From assembly GCF_000365305.1 (NCBI RefSeq), contig NZ_CM001841.1, forward strand, positions 3,009,120-3,073,119: DNA of 64,000 bases, written 5' to 3'. Below, piece after piece: positions 46,719 to 58,755 of this stretch. The DNA is from Dickeya dianthicola NCPPB 453 (GTDB lineage Bacteria; Pseudomonadota; Gammaproteobacteria; Enterobacterales; Enterobacteriaceae). The notes below the pieces were generated by a model that was given only the letters and a program-made list of their open reading frames with translations, ran no database searches and was not told the origin of the DNA. Both the position numbers and the translations under genes were made by a program. Positions within the stretch are counted from its first letter, which is position 1, and each line of letters begins with the position of its first letter.

Positions 46719-49441
46719 TGCACAGCCTCCCGCAGCATTTCAACGGTCGCGCCTGCCAGCACCGGAGCAATCCCCGGAAAGCCCAGCGGCAAACCAACCT
46801 GGCCCTGACGCAGTTCAGTACTCAGACGCACCGGCAGACGCAACGTCTGGCCACCACAGGTGATGTCCAGCAATGCGCCGGCATTGACGCCCAGCAAAGC
46901 GGCATCGGCCTGATTCACTACCGCGCAAGCCGGCGGCATACGCTGCTGGATAACGCCGGAGCGCTGCGACAGCTCTTCGCTGCCGAACAGATTGTAGTAA
47001 GGCGCAACCTGCCACTGCCCCTGTTGCGGGGCAAACGGCGCCGGAATCCGGCTGAAATACGTCAGCGAGCCGTCGCCGGCTTCGATCATCCGTACGCCCG
47101 GATCGCCGTGACGCAAGTGGCCACCCACTTCATCCTGGAATTTGTTCCACGCCTGCGGCGAGTTCCAGCCCGGCGCCCAGGCAAACGGCACCTGCTGACG
47201 CTCGGCCAACGGACTGTTGTTCCCTTCCATTGAGAAGGTGAACATGGTGTCGCGGTCCTGCGGCTGACGCGGCTCATGCACGCTGATGTTGGCGCGCATG
47301 GCGGTACGGCCACTATAACGATGCGGTTCGCGCGCCAGTTTCTGCCCGTTGATGCGGAACGACGCATCCGGCGCCGCATCTTTGATAGCAGCCAACTGCG
47401 GCAGCGCGTTAACGCAAGCGTCAATCACGTGGTCCAGCTGTGTCCAGTCCACCTGACGGCTGTTGTACGTGATATACAGGGAATGCAGCCAGCGCCAGCT
47501 TTCCAGCATCACTACCTTGCTGTCGTAGTAGGTTGGGTCATAAACCTGGAAGAAGCGCTGGGCGCGGCCCTCCTGGCTGACGAGCGTACCGCCGCTTTCC
47601 GCAAAGCTGGCGGAGGACAGCACCAGGCTGGCCTTGTCCATGATGGCGGTGCGTTGATGATCCAGCACAATCAGGTTGGCGGCTTTCGCCAGCGCGGCAT
47701 CCACACGGGCGGCCGGCGCATGACGATACAGGTCGTTTTCCAGCACCACCACGCTGTCGGCTTCGCCGGTTTCCAACTGCGACAGCGCTTCATCCAGCGA
47801 ACCGCCGCCCATCATGGTTACCCCCATGCTGTTGGCGGAAGCGGCCACATAGGTGATGCCGACATCGGCGCCGCGACCTTTCAACGCCTTGGCGACGTTG
47901 GCGGCGGCGGCGATCACATCATCGCTGCCCGCATTGGTGCCGGAGATGATCAGCGGCTTGCGAGCGCCCGCCAGCGCCTGAACAATCACATCCACTTTCT
48001 GGCTGAGGTCGGCCGGCAGATCGTTGACCGCCGGCGCGGCATTGTCGAGCGCGTGAGCAATCGCAAAACCGAGTCGGGCCTGCTCAGCCACCGGCGCACG
48101 GTAACTCCAGGCGGCGATATCGTCCAGACGGGTGCTGTCGACGTTGGTGACGAACAGCGGATGTTTGGCGTGCTGACCGATGTTCAGGATCGCCGCAATC
48201 TGCCAGTCAGCGACTTTCTGGGCGGCCGCCATTTCACGGGCTTTGCCTTTCACCGCCTGACGTACCGCCAGCGCGATGCGCGCGCCGGTCTGGGTCAAAT
48301 CTTCGCCCAGCACCAGCACGGCGTCGTAGCCTTCGATTTCACGCAGAGACGGCGTATGCACCCCGCTCTCTTTCAGGACTTTCAGCATCAGTTGCAGACG
48401 ATGTTGTTCCGCCTGCGAGACGCCGGTGTAGAAGTTGCCGGCACCAACCAGTTCGCGCAACGCGAAGTTGCTTTCCACGCTGGCACGCGGCGAACCGATA
48501 CCGATCACTCTCTTGGCCTGACGCAGCACATCGGCCGCGCCCTGCAACGCTTGTTCAGCGTTGAGCGCGATCCAATCATCGCCACGGCGTTGCAACGGCT
48601 GACGCGGCCTGTCTTTCAGGTTGACGTAGCCATAACCAAACCGGCCGCGGTCGCACAGGAAATAGTGGTTCACGCTGCCGTTATAGCGGTTTTCGATACG
48701 ACGCAGTTCGCCATAGCGTTCGCCTGGGCTGGTGTTGCAACCCACACTGCACTGCTGACAAATGCTGGGCGCGAACTGCATGTCCCATTTACGGTTGTAA
48801 CGCTCGGAATGGGTTTTGTCGGTAAAGACCCCGGTCGGACAGACCTCCACCAGGTTGCCGGAAAACTCGCTTTCCAGCACGCCATCTTCCGGACGACCGA
48901 AATAGACGTTGTCATGCGCACCGTAAACGCCCAGGTCTTTACCGTCGGCGTAATCCTTGTAATAACGCACGCAACGGTAACAGGCGATGCAGCGGTTCAT
49001 TTCGTGGGAGATGAACGGGCCGAGGTCCTGATTGTGGTGCGTACGTTTGGTGAAACGGTAACGACGGAAATTGTGGCCCGCCATTACCGTCATATCCTGC
49101 AGATGACAGTTGCCCCCTTCCTCACAAACCGGACAGTCGTGCGGATGGTTGGTCATCAAAAATTCCACAATGGTCTTGCGGAACTGCTTTGCCTCGTCAT
49201 CGTCAATGGCGATATAAGTGCCATCCGACGCCGGCGTCATACAGGACATGACCAGACGACCGCGGGTATCTTCCGCGTTCTGGTACTGCTTGACCGCACA
49301 CAGGCGACAAGCACCGACGCTCCCCAGCGCCGGGTGCCAGCAAAAGTAGGGAATATCAAGTCCCAGAGACAGACAAGCCTGCAGCAGGTTATCCGCGCCG
49401 TCCACTTCATATTCTTTGCCGTCTACATGAATCGTTGCCAT
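46715..49441 (-). CDS. nuoG: NADH-quinone oxidoreductase subunit G
   Basis: A 908-residue hydrophilic subunit, the largest of complex I. The N-terminal [2Fe-2S] ligands are in [18 protein letters not shown], followed by [28 protein letters not shown], and the extra N7 cluster CQQCSVGCN. The rest resembles molybdopterin oxidoreductases without the cofactor. Start: ATG at 49441 ([13 protein letters not shown]) equals E. coli; MLTMATIH at 49450 is a less likely alternative because GGA lies too close to it. Confidence 0.96.
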   Translation of the reverse strand: MATIHVDGKEYEVDGADNLLQACLSLGLDIPYFCWHPALGSVGACRLCAVKQYQNAEDTRGRLVMSCMTPASDGTYIAIDDDEAKQFRKTIVEFLMTNHPHDCPVCEEGGNCHLQDMTVMAGHNFRRYRFTKRTHHNQDLGPFISHEMNRCIACYRCVRYYKDYADGKDLGVYGAHDNVYFGRPEDGVLESEFSGNLVEVCPTGVFTDKTHSERYNRKWDMQFAPSICQQCSVGCNTSPGERYGELRRIENRYNGSVNHYFLCDRGRFGYGYVNLKDRPRQPLQRRGDDWIALNAEQALQGAADVLRQAKRVIGIGSPRASVESNFALRELVGAGNFYTGVSQAEQHRLQLMLKVLKESGVHTPSLREIEGYDAVLVLGEDLTQTGARIALAVRQAVKGKAREMAAAQKVADWQIAAILNIGQHAKHPLFVTNVDSTRLDDIAAWSYRAPVAEQARLGFAIAHALDNAAPAVNDLPADLSQKVDVIVQALAGARKPLIISGTNAGSDDVIAAAANVAKALKGRGADVGITYVAASANSMGVTMMGGGSLDEALSQLETGEADSVVVLENDLYRHAPAARVDAALAKAANLIVLDHQRTAIMDKASLVLSSASFAESGGTLVSQEGRAQRFFQVYDPTYYDSKVVMLESWRWLHSLYITYNSRQVDWTQLDHVIDACVNALPQLAAIKDAAPDASFRINGQKLAREPHRYSGRTAMRANISVHEPRQPQDRDTMFTFSMEGNNSPLAERQQVPFAWAPGWNSPQAWNKFQDEVGGHLRHGDPGVRMIEAGDGSLTYFSRIPAPFAPQQGQWQVAPYYNLFGSEELSQRSGVIQQRMPPACAVVNQADAALLGVNAGALLDITCGGQTLRLPVRLSTELRQGQVGLPLGFPGIAPVLAGATVEMLREAVQ

Positions 49442-49522
49442 AGTCAGCATGCTTCCATAACAGCCCGCCTCGGGCGGGCACTAATCAAAAATTCTGTCTG
49501 CGGGATAAATCGGCGTTTAATC

Positions 49523-49546
49523 CCGGCGTGATGCTCAACACGCCGG
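49523..49546 (-). other. Intercistronic hairpin between nuoF and nuoG
   Basis: A perfect 8-bp GC-rich stem (CCGGCGTG/CACGCCGG) in the 114-bp nuoF-nuoG gap, with no T-run after it. It is more consistent with RNA processing or differential stability within the operon than with termination. Confidence 0.55.
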
Positions 49547-49555
49547 ATCGCTCGA

Positions 49556-50905
49556 TTACCAGCGCTCTTTCAGCAGGTTGGGCTGAATGCCGCCAATCGG
49601 TTTGGCGTTACTGACAACCTGTCTGGCGATGCCTGCCTCGAATTCGTCTCGGAAATATTTTATCGCGCTTTGCAGCGGCTCGACCGCCCCCGGCGCATGG
49701 GCGCAGAAGGTGTTGCCCGGTCCCAGGAAACGGCACAGTTGCTCCAGCGTTTCAATGTCGCCCGGCTGCCCTTCCCCACGCTCCAGCGCACGCAAAATCT
49801 TCACGCTCCACGGCAGGCCGTCGCGACACGGCGTACACCAGCCGCAAGACTCACGGGCGAAGAACTCTTCCAGATTGCGCGTCAGCGATACCATGTTGAT
49901 TTCATTGTCGACCGCCATCGCCAACGCCGTACCCAGACGGCTACCGGCCTTGCCGATGTTTTCGAAATCCATCGGCAGATCCAGATGCGAATCGGTCAGA
50001 AAATCGGTACCGGCGCCGCCGGGTTGCCAGGCTTTCAGCGTCAAGCCATCACGCATGCCGCCGGCGTAATCTTCCAGAATTTCACGGGCGGTGGTGCCAA
50101 ACGGCAACTCCCACAGGCCTGGGTTTTTCACCCGGCCGGAGAAGCCCATCAGCTTGGTGCCGGCGTCTTTGCTCTTACCGGCTGACAGCCCCTGATACCA
50201 TTCCACACCATGTTCGATGATGGCCGGCACGTTGCACAGCGTTTCCACGTTGTTTACGCAGGTGGGTTTACCCCACGCGCCGGCGGAAGCCGGGAACGGC
50301 GGCTTGGAGCGCGGATTGGCGCGACGGCCTTCCAGCGAATTGATCAGCGCCGTTTCTTCGCCGCAGATGTAGCGACCGGCGCCGGTATGCACAAACAGCT
50401 CGAAATTAAAGCCGGTGCCCATAATGTTTTTGCCAAGCAACCCTGCCGCTGTCGCTTCAGCGATAGCACGACGCAAATTCGCCGCCGCCTCAACGTATTC
50501 ACCGCGCAGGAAGATGTAGCCACGATAGGCTTTCAGCGCATAGGCGCCAATCAGCATGCCTTCCACCAGCAAATGCGGCATCTGTTCCATTAGCAGGCGG
50601 TCTTTGTAAGTGCCCGGCTCCATCTCATCCGCGTTACACAGCAGATAGCGGATGTTCATGCTTTCATCTTTCGGCATCAGGCTCCACTTAAGACCCGTGG
50701 AGAAACCCGCACCGCCGCGACCACGCAGGCCGGCATCCTTGACCAGAGTCACCACCTCATCCTGCGCCATGCCGGTCAGCGCCTTTTGGGCACCGGCATA
50801 GCCGTTCTTGCTGCGGTATTCGTCCAGCCACACAGGCTGTTTGTCTGCACGCAGACGCCAGGTCAGGGGATGCTGTTCAGCCGTCAGAACAATATTTTTA
50901 CTCAT
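49556..50905 (-). CDS. nuoF: NADH-quinone oxidoreductase subunit F
   Basis: A 449-residue NADH-oxidising subunit. It holds FMN and the NADH site ([24 protein letters not shown]-like [19 protein letters not shown] in part) and one [4Fe-4S] cluster ([12 protein letters not shown], with the fourth Cys in [10 protein letters not shown]). It overlaps nuoE by 4 bp. Confidence 0.97.
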   Translation of the reverse strand: MSKNIVLTAEQHPLTWRLRADKQPVWLDEYRSKNGYAGAQKALTGMAQDEVVTLVKDAGLRGRGGAGFSTGLKWSLMPKDESMNIRYLLCNADEMEPGTYKDRLLMEQMPHLLVEGMLIGAYALKAYRGYIFLRGEYVEAAANLRRAIAEATAAGLLGKNIMGTGFNFELFVHTGAGRYICGEETALINSLEGRRANPRSKPPFPASAGAWGKPTCVNNVETLCNVPAIIEHGVEWYQGLSAGKSKDAGTKLMGFSGRVKNPGLWELPFGTTAREILEDYAGGMRDGLTLKAWQPGGAGTDFLTDSHLDLPMDFENIGKAGSRLGTALAMAVDNEINMVSLTRNLEEFFARESCGWCTPCRDGLPWSVKILRALERGEGQPGDIETLEQLCRFLGPGNTFCAHAPGAVEPLQSAIKYFRDEFEAGIARQVVSNAKPIGGIQPNLLKERW

Positions 50906-51432
50906 TGATACTGCTCCAGTAACGAATCGAGATCTTCAGGCTTCAGTTGACTGTGGGTGTCCTCATCGATCATCATGGTCGGCCCTTTGTCACAGTTCCC
51001 CAGGCAGCAGGTCGGCAGCAGCGTAAAGCGGCCGTCAAATGTGGTCTGGCCGGGCTTGACATTCAGCTTTCGCTCCAGCGCCGCCTGAATCCCCTGATAA
51101 CCGGTGATATGGCACACCACGCTGTCGCAGTAACGGATCACATGGCGCCCTACCGGCTGACGGTAAATCTGGCTGTAAAACGTCGCCACGCCTTCCACGT
51201 CGCTGGCAGGAATACCGAGAACCTCGGCAATAGCGTCAATCGCGCCATCCGGCACCCAACCACGGTGCTTTTGTACCATCTTCAACGCTTCAATCGACGC
51301 GGCGCGCGCATCTTCGTAGTGATGTTTCTCATGCTCGATAGCGTCGCGCTCTGTGTCGCTTAACACAAAAATATCGCTGGCGGCCTGCGCCGGAGCATCG
51401 ATCGAATTCTGAGTGTTGTTATGTTCGTGCAT
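50902..51432 (-). CDS. nuoE: NADH-quinone oxidoreductase subunit E
   Basis: A 176-residue thioredoxin-like [2Fe-2S] (N1a) subunit. Cys ligands are in [10 protein letters not shown] and [10 protein letters not shown]. It pairs with NuoF in the dehydrogenase module. It starts 2 bp after nuoCD. Confidence 0.97.
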   Translation of the reverse strand: MHEHNNTQNSIDAPAQAASDIFVLSDTERDAIEHEKHHYEDARAASIEALKMVQKHRGWVPDGAIDAIAEVLGIPASDVEGVATFYSQIYRQPVGRHVIRYCDSVVCHITGYQGIQAALERKLNVKPGQTTFDGRFTLLPTCCLGNCDKGPTMMIDEDTHSQLKPEDLDSLLEQYQ

Positions 51433-51434
51433 AA

Positions 51435-53234
51435 TTAGCGGTCCACATCTGACATGACAAAATCAATACTACCGAGGTATACGATCAGGTCGGATACCAG
51501 GCAGCCGCGAATTACCGCCGGAATCTGCTGCAAATGCGGGAAGCTCGGCGTGCGGATACGAGTTCGGTAGCTCATGGTGCTGCCGTCACTGGTCAGGTAA
51601 TAACTATTAACCCCTTTGGTGGCCTCGACCATCTGGAATGACTCGTTGGCAGGCATCACCGGCCCCCAGGAAACCTGCAGGAAGTGGTTAATCAGCGTTT
51701 CAATGTGTTGCAGCGTACGCTCTTTCGGCGGCGGAGTGGTCAGCGGATGATCGGCCTTGAATGGACCTTCCGGCATATTTTTCAGGCACTGCTCCAGAAT
51801 ACGCAGACTCTGACGCAGCTCTTCCACTTTCAGCATCACGCGGCTGTAGCAATCGCTGACACCATCACCCACCGGTATTTCAAAGTCGAAGTTTTCATAA
51901 CCGGAGTAAGGACGTGATTTACGCACGTCGAATGCGATGCCGGTAGCGCGCAAGCCGGCGCCGGTCACCCCCCATTCCAACGCGTCTTTAGCGTTATAGG
52001 CAGCCACACCTTGTGAACGCCCTTTCAGGATGCTGTTTTGCAACGCCGCCTTGACATAGGTGTCCAGACGCGCCGGCATCCACTCGAGGAATTCACGCAG
52101 CAAACGTTCCCAACCACGCGGCAGGTCGTGTGCCACGCCGCCGATACGGAACCAGGCCGGGTGCATGCGGTAGCCGGTAATCGCTTCCACCAGATCGTAG
52201 ATTTTCTGACGATCGGTAAACGCGAAGAACACCGGCGTCATCGCGCCGACGTCCTGAATAAAGGTGCTGATGTACAGCAGGTGACTATTGATACGGAACA
52301 GTTCGGACAGCATGACGCGGATAACTTTCACCCGCTCAGGCACCTCGATACCGGCCAGCTTTTCCACCGCCAGCACATACGGCATTTCGTTCACGCAGCC
52401 GCCGAGGTATTCGATACGATCGGTGTAAGGGATATAGCTATGCCAGGACTGGCGTTCACCCATTTTCTCCGCGCCGCGGTGGTGATAGCCGATATCCGGG
52501 ATACAGTCGACGATCTCTTCGCCGTTGAGCTGGAGGATGATGCGGAAAGCACCGTGCGCGGACGGGTGATTCGGCCCCAGGTTCAGGAACATGAAGTCTT
52601 CGTTGTCGGTACCGCGCGTCATTCCCCACTCTTCCGGTTTGAAAGTCAGGGACTCCATCTCCATATCTTCGCGCTGTTTGGTCAGCACGAACGGATCGAA
52701 TTCGGTGGCGCGCGCCGGGAAATCCTTACGCAGCGGATGCCCCTGCCAGGTCTGCGGCATCATGATACGCGTCAGGTGCGGGTGCCCTTTGAAGGTAATG
52801 CCAAACATGTCCCACACTTCGCGCTCATACCAGTTGGCGTTGGGGAACAGTTTGATCAGGGTCGGCATGCTGAGATCGTTTTCCGACAACGCCACCTTCA
52901 ACATGATATCGCGGTTGCGCTCAATCGAAATCAGGTGATAGAAAACGGTGAAATCGGCATCCGGCAAGCCTTGGCGATGGGTGCGCAGGCGTTCGTCCAC
53001 ACCGTGCAGGTCATGTAGCATCACATAGGGTTTAGGCTGTTTTTTCAGAAAAGCCACGACATCCAGCAACTGCTCGCGTTTTACCCAAACCACCGGCAAG
53101 CCGGTGCGAGTTGCCTGAACGGTGAATGCTTCTGGTCCAAAACGGTTACACAGCTCGCTGACGACCGGATCATCCAGGTGATCTCGGGTTTGCCATGCAG
53201 GCAGAGCGGCATCGTGCATCGTTAAATCTGTCAT
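51435..53234 (-). CDS. nuoC: NADH-quinone oxidoreductase fused subunit C/D
   Basis: A 599-residue fusion of the 30-kDa (C, about 1-190) and 49-kDa (D, about 210-599) subunits, the form found in Enterobacterales. The C part ends with the HPLRKDFP motif; the D part has [25 protein letters not shown] and the C-terminal [11 protein letters not shown]. The D part lines the quinone cavity and is related to [NiFe] hydrogenase large subunits but lacks the metal-binding cysteines. Confidence 0.97.
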   Translation of the reverse strand: MTDLTMHDAALPAWQTRDHLDDPVVSELCNRFGPEAFTVQATRTGLPVVWVKREQLLDVVAFLKKQPKPYVMLHDLHGVDERLRTHRQGLPDADFTVFYHLISIERNRDIMLKVALSENDLSMPTLIKLFPNANWYEREVWDMFGITFKGHPHLTRIMMPQTWQGHPLRKDFPARATEFDPFVLTKQREDMEMESLTFKPEEWGMTRGTDNEDFMFLNLGPNHPSAHGAFRIILQLNGEEIVDCIPDIGYHHRGAEKMGERQSWHSYIPYTDRIEYLGGCVNEMPYVLAVEKLAGIEVPERVKVIRVMLSELFRINSHLLYISTFIQDVGAMTPVFFAFTDRQKIYDLVEAITGYRMHPAWFRIGGVAHDLPRGWERLLREFLEWMPARLDTYVKAALQNSILKGRSQGVAAYNAKDALEWGVTGAGLRATGIAFDVRKSRPYSGYENFDFEIPVGDGVSDCYSRVMLKVEELRQSLRILEQCLKNMPEGPFKADHPLTTPPPKERTLQHIETLINHFLQVSWGPVMPANESFQMVEATKGVNSYYLTSDGSTMSYRTRIRTPSFPHLQQIPAVIRGCLVSDLIVYLGSIDFVMSDVDR

Positions 53235-53277
53235 AAATTATGTCACCACAGTAAATGTGCTAATTCTGTGACTGACG

Positions 53278-53330
53278 GTGGCTACACACGTTTATCGTGA
53301 TATGAATTTATCGTGATCTTACGTAGCCAC
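53278..53330 (-). other. Inverted and direct repeats in the nuoB-nuoCD gap
   Basis: In a 117-bp gap, the stem GTGGCTAC/GTAGCCAC (53278-53285, 53323-53330) encloses two copies of TTTATCGTGAT (53291-53301, 53307-53317). It could be an RNA processing or protein-binding structure; its function is unknown. Confidence 0.5.
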
Positions 53331-53351
53331 TACAGCCCTCACTCACAGGGG

Positions 53352-54026
53352 TCAAATCTCATCAGGAGAACGCAGATTAGTTACCGCAATGCGTTCGCCA
53401 CGTTTACGTTCGCGCTCGGATTGCATGTTGGCGCGGTAAACCCCCTGTTCGCCTACCACCCATGACAGAGGGCGGCGTTCCTTACCGATAGACTCTTTCA
53501 GCAGCAACAGTGCCTGCATGTAGGCTTCCGGACGCGGCGGACATCCAGGGATGTACACATCGACCGGCAGGAATTTGTCCACACCCTGCACTACGGAATA
53601 AATATCGTACATGCCGCCGGAATTCGCACAGGCGCCCATGGAAATTACCCACTTTGGCGCCAGCATCTGGTCGTATAAACGCTGAATGACCGGCGCCATT
53701 TTCAAGAACGGCGTACCAGCCACAACCATGAAATCAGCCTGACGCGGTGAGGCGCGAATAACTTCGGAACCAAAGCGCGCGACGTCATGCACCGAAGTAA
53801 ATGACGTTGCCATTTCCACGTAGCAGCAGGAAAGGCCAAAGTTGTAAGGCCACAGGGAATTGCTGCGCCCCCAGTTGACCATGCTGTGCAGCGACTGTTC
53901 GAGATTGCCCATGAAAACGCTGCGATTGACATGCTGTTCAAGCGGATCGCTGACAATCTCTTGCTTCTGGAGGGGGTAACGGTCGTTCTCACCGTCCGGA
54001 TCAATGCGGGTGAGCGTATAATCCAT
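53352..54026 (-). CDS. nuoB: NADH-quinone oxidoreductase subunit B
   Basis: A 224-residue subunit holding the terminal [4Fe-4S] cluster N2, which reduces quinone. The tandem Cys pair is in [11 protein letters not shown], with further ligands in GACANSGG and [12 protein letters not shown]. It is separated from nuoA by 15 bp. Confidence 0.97.
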   Translation of the reverse strand: MDYTLTRIDPDGENDRYPLQKQEIVSDPLEQHVNRSVFMGNLEQSLHSMVNWGRSNSLWPYNFGLSCCYVEMATSFTSVHDVARFGSEVIRASPRQADFMVVAGTPFLKMAPVIQRLYDQMLAPKWVISMGACANSGGMYDIYSVVQGVDKFLPVDVYIPGCPPRPEAYMQALLLLKESIGKERRPLSWVVGEQGVYRANMQSERERKRGERIAVTNLRSPDEI

Positions 54027-54041
54027 CTTCTAAATGCCTCG

Positions 54042-54488
54042 CTATTGCTGCTGATGAGTGTTGGTGGTCTGAGTCACGACATTGGATTTCACGACTTGTC
54101 TTTTGGAACGCACCGGCGTCCAGTCCAACGCACCGATACGCACCAGATAGATCAAACCAGCCAACAGCACCAAAATGAAAATTGTGGCTTCGACGAAGCC
54201 TATCCAGCCGCTCTCCCGAATAGATACGGACCAGGCATAGAGATAAAGGGCTTCAACGTCGAAAATAACGAAAAACATGGCGACCAGGTAAAACTTGGCG
54301 GAGAGGCGCAACCGCGCGGAGCCAACGGAATCGATACCCGATTCATAAGGAATGTTTTTGTGTCTGGCTCGGGCTTTGCCTCCCAACAGGAAGCCGCCGA
54401 GCAACATAAAGCCGCAGAGACCCACAGCAACGATAACGAATAGCGCAAAAGCCCAGTGATGGGCGAGGACTTCAGTAGTTGTTGACAT
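54042..54488 (-). CDS. nuoA: NADH-quinone oxidoreductase subunit A
   Basis: A 148-residue, three-helix membrane subunit near the quinone site. The motif [21 protein letters not shown] and [15 protein letters not shown] hold the conserved acidic residues. It is the first gene of nuoABCDEFGHIJKLMN, so the operon promoter lies in the 54489-55123 region. Confidence 0.97.
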   Translation of the reverse strand: MSTTTEVLAHHWAFALFVIVAVGLCGFMLLGGFLLGGKARARHKNIPYESGIDSVGSARLRLSAKFYLVAMFFVIFDVEALYLYAWSVSIRESGWIGFVEATIFILVLLAGLIYLVRIGALDWTPVRSKRQVVKSNVVTQTTNTHQQQ

Positions 54489-55123
54489 ACTCTTGCTTAC
54501 TCATCAAAAGTGATCGGACACCTGCTCTTTTGTCGGCAGTTCGTCGCCACATCGATTAAAAGGAAGGATTTTTCGCCACAAAAACGCCACAACTTAAAGG
54601 TTAAGCGGCTGTTTAATGTGGCTGATTCCCTGTTATGTAACCTTATTTTCAATGCCACTAAAAATAACAGCACATTACTTTACATGCACGCAATTTCGTT
54701 AACATTTTGTGTGTAACACCTTGACTAAATCGAGTCAGTCAACTGCTTCACGTTAACGATTCCACCCGCAAAAAGCCCTTACTGGCAAGGTAACTATACC
54801 ATTTTCGACAAGAATTCCTGTTCTCCCATAGGGTTAATAAGGGTATTTTTTGATCCAGGGCACACTTTTTTCATTTATGTTAGTAAAAAAATCGTGTCAA
54901 TTGCTCAACCATTAACCTTTTCATTCGATCAACATGGATTTAAAAAAATAGAAATGCAGTTTTAATAAAAAAAGAACACAAACAGCGCATTAGACAAGTG
55001 AGGGACGAAAAGGAAGCACAGAAATAAACAGACAAACCGTGGTGGGAAGAGCTACGTGGAAAAAACTGACTGCCGATGAAAACCTAAGACGCAGCGGGGC
55101 CTTTCACCCCGCTACGTTTGCAC
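54489..55123. promoter_or_regulatory. nuo operon upstream region
   Basis: 635 bp between nuoA and pecT (both minus strand). The nuo promoters must be here. A small inverted repeat TGACT-AAATCG-AGTCA (54722-54737) is visible, but no exact FNR or CRP site was found by eye. The half next to pecT is AT-rich and contains its probable terminator. Confidence 0.5.
55093..55113 (-). terminator. Probable terminator after pecT
   Basis: A 7-bp GC-rich stem (AGCGGGG/CCCCGCT) 10 bp after the pecT stop. Only a modest T content follows on the minus strand (GCGTCTTAGGTTTTC), so its efficiency is uncertain. Confidence 0.55.
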
Positions 55124-56074
55124 TCAGGTAATATCTTTTAATGATTTATCTGTCGGTGGCTCCCGCGTATCGTTTTCCGTCCCTATGCTGACCGGCAACA
55201 AATGCGAACGGGTACCGGACTCGATGGCGCTGAAAATAGCATTGGTCAACTCGTTGTCATGCTCCGGGTTCCTGCACAAGTAATAACGGGTATCAGGCAG
55301 TTTCGGCAAACCTTCCTCTTCACCCAGCACGCGCAGTTCCGGGCTCATCATCTCCACCGAACGCACCGTAATCCCCAGACCGGCTTTTACCGCCGCACGC
55401 ACAGCAGACAGTGTGGAGGCGACATAGGAAGTCTTCCACGGAATACCGGCAGCAGTAAGTTGATCCAGCGCCAGTGTGCGGAATGGGCTCGGTTCATCCA
55501 GCACCACCAGCGAAACGGTTTCCCCCGGCTGATACTGATAATCGGCCGAGCAGTACCACAACGTCGGCGAGGTGCGCAGCAACACATGCGGCAAATCGTC
55601 GTTGTTGGTGGTAGTAATGACTAGATCAATTTTCCCCTGTTGCAGCATATCTGCCATTTCTGCGCTGCGTTTGATACTGACGGCGATCGACAGCTTAGGA
55701 AACACAGCGGTGACACGCTGCAGGATGAAAGGCAGGATGGTATCCGCCGTATCATCAGATGCGCCGATAGTCAGGGTGCCTTGAATATCGCTATACATCA
55801 GCGAGGCGCAGGCCTCGTCGTTAAACTGCAGGATTTTTCTGGCATACCCAAGAAACTGGATGCCATGCTCGGTCAGCAGCTTGTTACGCCCGTGGCGGGC
55901 AAACAGCTCCTTACCAATCAACTGTTCCAGACGTTGCATCTGCTGGCTCACCGCCGACTGTGTTCTGCACACGGCCACAGCGGCGGCTGCAAATGTGTTT
56001 AAATCTGCAACAGCAACGAACGTTCTCAACAGATCGAGATCAAGGTTGAGGACAGGGCGACTTGTATTTGTCAT
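55124..56074 (-). CDS. pecT: LysR-type virulence regulator PecT (LrhA/HexA)
   Basis: A 316-residue LysR regulator. The N-terminal winged helix ([39 protein letters not shown]) is followed by a co-inducer domain ([18 protein letters not shown]). In Dickeya, PecT represses pectate lyases, exopolysaccharide and motility; LrhA and HexA are its orthologues. Start: ATG at 56074 ([16 protein letters not shown]) is preferred to GTG at 56086, which adds four residues; it gives the length remembered for Dickeya PecT. Position next to nuo and divergent from alaA is the conserved lrhA position. Confidence 0.93.
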   Translation of the reverse strand: MTNTSRPVLNLDLDLLRTFVAVADLNTFAAAAVAVCRTQSAVSQQMQRLEQLIGKELFARHGRNKLLTEHGIQFLGYARKILQFNDEACASLMYSDIQGTLTIGASDDTADTILPFILQRVTAVFPKLSIAVSIKRSAEMADMLQQGKIDLVITTTNNDDLPHVLLRTSPTLWYCSADYQYQPGETVSLVVLDEPSPFRTLALDQLTAAGIPWKTSYVASTLSAVRAAVKAGLGITVRSVEMMSPELRVLGEEEGLPKLPDTRYYLCRNPEHDNELTNAIFSAIESGTRSHLLPVSIGTENDTREPPTDKSLKDIT

Positions 56075-57393
56075 ACGGTTCTTCACTTATCTATTTTAAT
56101 TTTTAACAAACATACCTGGTGTTGATGTTGATGCCCCGGCAAAAGCCGGATGCACAATAAAAGACGAACAGTATCGCAGACGAACGGTTACGGCAAAAGA
56201 CCATGTATTTTCCTTTCTCCGAATCGCCTCCTCCCTCAGCCTCCTTATTTAAACATCTTATTACGTAATCAGATTTTCAAAAAGAACCCTTTTATTTATT
56301 TTAGATAATAAAATAAAATTCAAAAAAACACCAGCCATCTCACTGTGTCGTCAATTTACGATGAGGAGATATAAGATTTTGATTGCACTTACATTACAAG
56401 ACACACTAATCAAAATATACGACATCTCTTATTTTTCACTTTTAACGCATACTTTGTGCATCATCGATTCTCCGCTTGCTTGAAAAGCACATTACGTTCA
56501 AAACATCAGCAAACTCTTAAATTGTATTATTTAATTTGAAATCCCGTTTTAATTCAGTCATGAAAACCATCAAGCAGACTGATGTATCCACTTCACCGTT
56601 CTTTCACCCCTTCAAAAAAGGCCTCAGAACAAGCGCTGCGCCGCCTGGATGCAAACACTATTAATACAGCAAGTTACTATCACTACATGACTCAGTTTTT
56701 ATGTAAATATTAATATAATTTTGTAAATTTGTTAAATAAGATGCAATGATATCACATGTAACATAAATTTTCATGAAGTTACGCAGGGTGGGTTTTCCCC
56801 GTCAAAAAACTATCTTATGAATAAATAAGATATACCCTGTATTTTTATTCTTACCCTGTTTTCTTTGCTATTCGTTTAAATAACTCTGCTTTTTTATTAT
56901 CAGCAAGTTGGTTACGCTTTATTTTTTTACGGATAAGAGACGCTCCCCATTATCCCTGGAGAGAAACATTTGCTTGCTCTTCTGCCATTACCCTATTTAA
57001 AAAATGGTTTTTTATCCCCCTCATAGTAGCCATCATTTTATGATACCGGTTTCAGTACTCGAATCAGGTATAAAAAATACCTCAATTGCTTCTGAGATTA
57101 TTCCTTGCGGCCACTGCCTGAACATGATTAATGCTTCGTCATGCGATCCGGCTGGATAATTTACCGACGCCAAAGGCTATTTTATGGACCTAGTTCGCGG
57201 TATCAGGCTAAAAATCGAAAATGCCATCACACCTCATTAACAATGATGTCGTTTATTGCTCTGGCTCTGACCGCTATCTGGAACCAGCTTCACAGCTATG
57301 GTAATGATTCTTCAAAACGTGCGGCGGGAAGAGTACATTAGATGAGTTAGGCGATTACTCATCAGGAATAGGATCCTGTAAAAGGTTTGTTAA
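56075..57393. promoter_or_regulatory. Long pecT-alaA intergenic region
   Basis: About 1.3 kb of AT-rich DNA between two divergent genes, much longer than needed for two promoters. No convincing ORF was seen; a 66-codon frame at 57141-57341 lacks protein character. A small hairpin GGTAT/ATACC (about 57068-57082) is present. Long leaders, H-NS binding or an unannotated small RNA are possible. The alaA ribosome site lies in GGATCCTGTAAAAGG before 57394. Confidence 0.55.
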
Positions 57394-58608
57394 ATGTCAC
57401 CGATAGAAAAATCGAAAAAACTGGAAAACGTTTGTTACGATATTCGTGGTCCGGTACTAAAAGAAGCAAAACGGCTGGAAGAAGAAGGCAATAAGGTACT
57501 CAAACTGAACATCGGCAACCCGGCGCCTTTCGGGTTCGATGCGCCGGATGAGATTCTTGTGGATGTCATCCGCAATCTGCCGACCGCGCAAGGCTACTGC
57601 GATTCCAAAGGGCTTTATTCCGCCCGCAAAGCCATCGTGCAGCACTATCAGGCCCGCGATATGCGCGACATCACGCTGGAAGACGTCTATATCGGCAACG
57701 GCGTTTCCGAGCTGATCGTCCAGTCGATGCAAGCGTTGCTGAATACCGGTGACGAAATGCTGGTACCGGCGCCGGATTACCCGCTGTGGACCGCGGCCGT
57801 GTCGCTTTCCAGCGGCCATGCGGTGCATTACCGCTGTGACGAAGAGTCAGGCTGGTTTCCGGACCTGGATGACATTCGCAGTAAAATCACCCCCCGCACC
57901 CGTGGGATTGTGATAATCAACCCCAATAACCCGACCGGGGCGGTGTACAGTAAAGAACTGTTGCTGGAAGTGGTTGAGATTGCCCGTCAGCATAACCTGA
58001 TTATTTTTGCCGACGAGATTTACGACAAGATCCTCTACGATGACGCCCAGCACCATTCTATCGCCGCGCTGGCGCCGGATCTATTAACCATCACCTTCAA
58101 CGGTCTGTCCAAAACCTATCGCGTGGCCGGATTCCGCCAAGGCTGGATGGTGCTGAACGGACCAAAAAAACACGCCCGTGGTTACATCGAAGGGCTGGAG
58201 ATGCTGGCGTCGATGCGCCTGTGCGCCAACGTGCCAATGCAACACGCAATTCAGACCGCGCTGGGCGGTTACCAGAGCATCAGCGAATTCATTCATCCGG
58301 GCGGGCGACTGTATGAACAGCGTAATCGCGCCTGGGAGCTGATCAACCAGATCCCCGGCGTCTCCTGCGTCAAACCGAGTGGGGCGCTGTACATGTTTCC
58401 CCGAATCGACGCCAAACGCTTCAATATTCGCGACGACCAGAAGCTGGTACTGGACCTGCTGCTGCAGGAAAAAGTACTGCTGGTGCAAGGCACCGCATTC
58501 AACTGGCCGGAGCCCGACCATCTGCGTATCGTAACCCTGCCGCGGGTTGATGAGCTGGAAATGGCAGTCAACAAATTCGGCCGTTTCCTGGAAGGTTATC
58601 ACCAGTAA
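57394..58608 (+). CDS. alaA: Glutamate-pyruvate aminotransferase AlaA
   Basis: A 404-residue class I PLP aminotransferase making alanine from pyruvate and glutamate. The PLP-binding Lys240 is in FNGLSKTYRVAGFRQGW; NPNNPTGAVYS and FADEIYDKI are the cofactor-contact motifs. It is close to E. coli AlaA (YfbQ) throughout and in the same position between lrhA and yfbR. Confidence 0.96.
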   Translation: MSPIEKSKKLENVCYDIRGPVLKEAKRLEEEGNKVLKLNIGNPAPFGFDAPDEILVDVIRNLPTAQGYCDSKGLYSARKAIVQHYQARDMRDITLEDVYIGNGVSELIVQSMQALLNTGDEMLVPAPDYPLWTAAVSLSSGHAVHYRCDEESGWFPDLDDIRSKITPRTRGIVIINPNNPTGAVYSKELLLEVVEIARQHNLIIFADEIYDKILYDDAQHHSIAALAPDLLTITFNGLSKTYRVAGFRQGWMVLNGPKKHARGYIEGLEMLASMRLCANVPMQHAIQTALGGYQSISEFIHPGGRLYEQRNRAWELINQIPGVSCVKPSGALYMFPRIDAKRFNIRDDQKLVLDLLLQEKVLLVQGTAFNWPEPDHLRIVTLPRVDELEMAVNKFGRFLEGYHQ

Positions 58609-58618
58609 TCAGGATGAT

Positions 58619-58642
58619 GTCCGGCGCGCACTGGCGCCGGAC
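58619..58642 (+). terminator. Possible terminator after alaA
   Basis: A perfect 9-bp stem GTCCGGCGC/GCGCCGGAC with a 6-nt loop, 10 bp after the alaA stop. The following sequence (AGGTTCATTCTC) has no uninterrupted T-run, so partial termination before yfbR is more likely. Confidence 0.5.
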
Positions 58643-58755
58643 AGGTTCATTCTCCCGTAGCCGGTGTGCTTTTCTCGCCCTCCCGCGGCCTGATTTGCTT
58701 CTTGATATCAGAGCCGCCACAATAAACCTCCACTGCTGTACACCGAGAGACACTT

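Noticed and set aside
57141-57341. 66-codon frame before alaA
   Set aside because: No ribosome site or family resemblance.
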